Source: Treponema sp.
GTDB taxonomy: Bacteria; Spirochaetota; Spirochaetia; Treponematales; Breznakiellaceae
NCBI GenBank assembly: GCA_031256445.1
Contig: JAIRQN010000047.1
Coordinates: 1-39,343, forward strand
Length of the DNA: 39,343 bases
Reading direction: 5' to 3'
This document shows positions 38,607 to 39,343 of the stretch, piece by piece. Each line of letters begins with the position of its first letter. Position 1 is the first letter of the stretch. Below the pieces are notes generated by a model. The model was not told where the DNA came from. It saw only the letters and a list, made by a program, of their open reading frames with translations, and did no database searches. A program made the position numbers and the translations under genes.

Positions 38607-39343
38607 ATGAAAATAAATGTTATTTTTTATTTTCTTGCTATATTTAACATTACCACCATCCACGCAACTCAAAACTTTATCGGATCATGGACAGCAACAG
38701 TAGAATATAATCGTTCATTCGACACATACAAAATAAATCTTTCAGATAACGGACGCTGCACTGTAAAAGTCAGTAATGATAACACCGAGCAAGAAACAAA
38801 TGGAAATTGGTCTTTTGACGGAACTTTTTTCCGGTTAAACGCTACATTCAGAAACGCGAAACTGACTCATCTGCCGAGTATTCAGTGGGCAAGCGTTGTC
38901 AATTTCGCTTCAGATAATAATTCGTTTAATATTCAGGACAGAACGTCAACTAACGGGATAAGGGCGCGTATTACATTTTTCAGGACCGATGACAGTTTTG
39001 ATTTTAGCTATAATGACAAGGCAATTGCTCAGATTTTTAATGATTTTACCAGAAACATTCCTTCGCGTTCCCGTTTGGCTGTTGTAGGAATTACAGCCGC
39101 CAATTCCAATGAAGCTGTCTTTTATGTTAATGAACTGACGATACAGTTTGTTAATTCAGGAAGATACACGGTTGTTGAAAGAAACGATGTTGACAAGGTA
39201 CTGACTGAACAGAATTTTCAAATGTCAGGCAATGTGGATGACGATACCTTTGTCTCCATCGGCAAATTCATTGGAGCGTCGGTAGTTGTAACGGGAAGCA
39301 TATCAGGGACAGGTTCGCAAAAACGCCTTGTGATCAAGGCCAT
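38607..39343 (+). CDS. Secreted protein: lipocalin-like domain followed by a CsgG/LpoB-like domain (runs off the window)
   Basis: 245 codons are visible, with no stop before the edge. Residues 1-19 look like a signal peptide (MKINVIFYFLAIFNITTIHA). A beta-rich domain (about 20-120) begins FIGSWTATVEYNRSFDTYKI and resembles the end of the preceding protein. From about 150 the CsgG/LpoB pattern appears: SRLAVVGITAANSNEAVFYV, GRYTVVERNDVDKVLTEQNF, QMSGNVDDDTFVSIGKFIGA. This last part is close to the C-terminus of the lipoprotein at 22956. GAGG stands 5 bases before the ATG, and the gene is surely co-transcribed with 37724. Confidence 0.78.
   Translation, partial: MKINVIFYFLAIFNITTIHATQNFIGSWTATVEYNRSFDTYKINLSDNGRCTVKVSNDNTEQETNGNWSFDGTFFRLNATFRNAKLTHLPSIQWASVVNFASDNNSFNIQDRTSTNGIRARITFFRTDDSFDFSYNDKAIAQIFNDFTRNIPSRSRLAVVGITAANSNEAVFYVNELTIQFVNSGRYTVVERNDVDKVLTEQNFQMSGNVDDDTFVSIGKFIGASVVVTGSISGTGSQKRLVIKA

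Noticed and set aside
1-39343. CRISPR array, IS element, prophage or origin
   Set aside because: No regularly spaced repeats, transposase, integrase or phage structural genes were found on either strand.

Overview
The window looks like chromosome of a spirochaete, most likely a treponeme. This is inferred from the gene set and not from a marker gene: fliS next to a flgN-like gene, a YihY membrane protein fused to a cyclic-nucleotide-type domain, several lipoproteins with relaxed lipoboxes, SPOR and LysM envelope proteins, CstA, RpoN, and a sigma-28-like promoter ahead of fliS. Genes lie on both strands in short operons. Junctions are very tight, and several convergent pairs touch or overlap at their stop codons.

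Left edge (1-1200): an AT-rich accessory patch with the end of an MNT-type nucleotidyltransferase, the frameshifted remains of its HEPN partner, an ORF6N-domain gene and an imperfect palindrome. A core block follows on the minus strand (1200-4130): rplM-rpsI behind a clear sigma-70 promoter, then recX, coaE and a SPOR protein, ending at a terminator. From 4168 to 14356 come envelope and periplasmic functions: a secreted alpha/beta hydrolase, an endonuclease/exonuclease/phosphatase-fold lipoprotein, a TPR protein ending in a degenerate Mrr-like domain, a protein joining an Hsp70-substrate-domain-like region to LysM, a lytic transglycosylase and a zinc aminopeptidase-like lipoprotein. A likely sugar or cyclitol oxidation pair (Gfo/Idh/MocA oxidoreductase plus TIM-barrel isomerase) closes this part.

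At 14372-14572 a complete tRNA-Val(CAC) sits inside a perfect 19-bp inverted repeat. On both sides are decayed tRNA halves that look like one older tRNA split around it. A lone DUF6273 protein follows, then cstA, an unknown lipoprotein, the flagellar chaperone pair fliS-flgN, the YihY fusion, rsmG, a divergent SDF-family transporter and a CsgG/LpoB-like lipoprotein. A minus-strand run of a hybrid sensor kinase, rpoN, hpf and an M24 peptidase covers 29.8 to 24.3 kb. The right third has a DUF1015 protein, a large unknown envelope protein, a TPR protein overlapping a TraB-family gene, and rmuC.

The right end (37.2-39.3 kb) is AT-rich again. A small XRE repressor faces two tandem secreted proteins, each joining a CsgG/LpoB-like domain to a beta-rich lipocalin-like domain, but in opposite order.

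The most unusual signals are the nested tRNA structure, the domain-swapped CsgG/LpoB pair, the pseudo-nuclease TPR protein, and a set of genes (including rpoN, rsmG and the transporter) whose promoters place transcription start at or within a few bases of the start codon without a Shine-Dalgarno, which suggests leaderless mRNAs.
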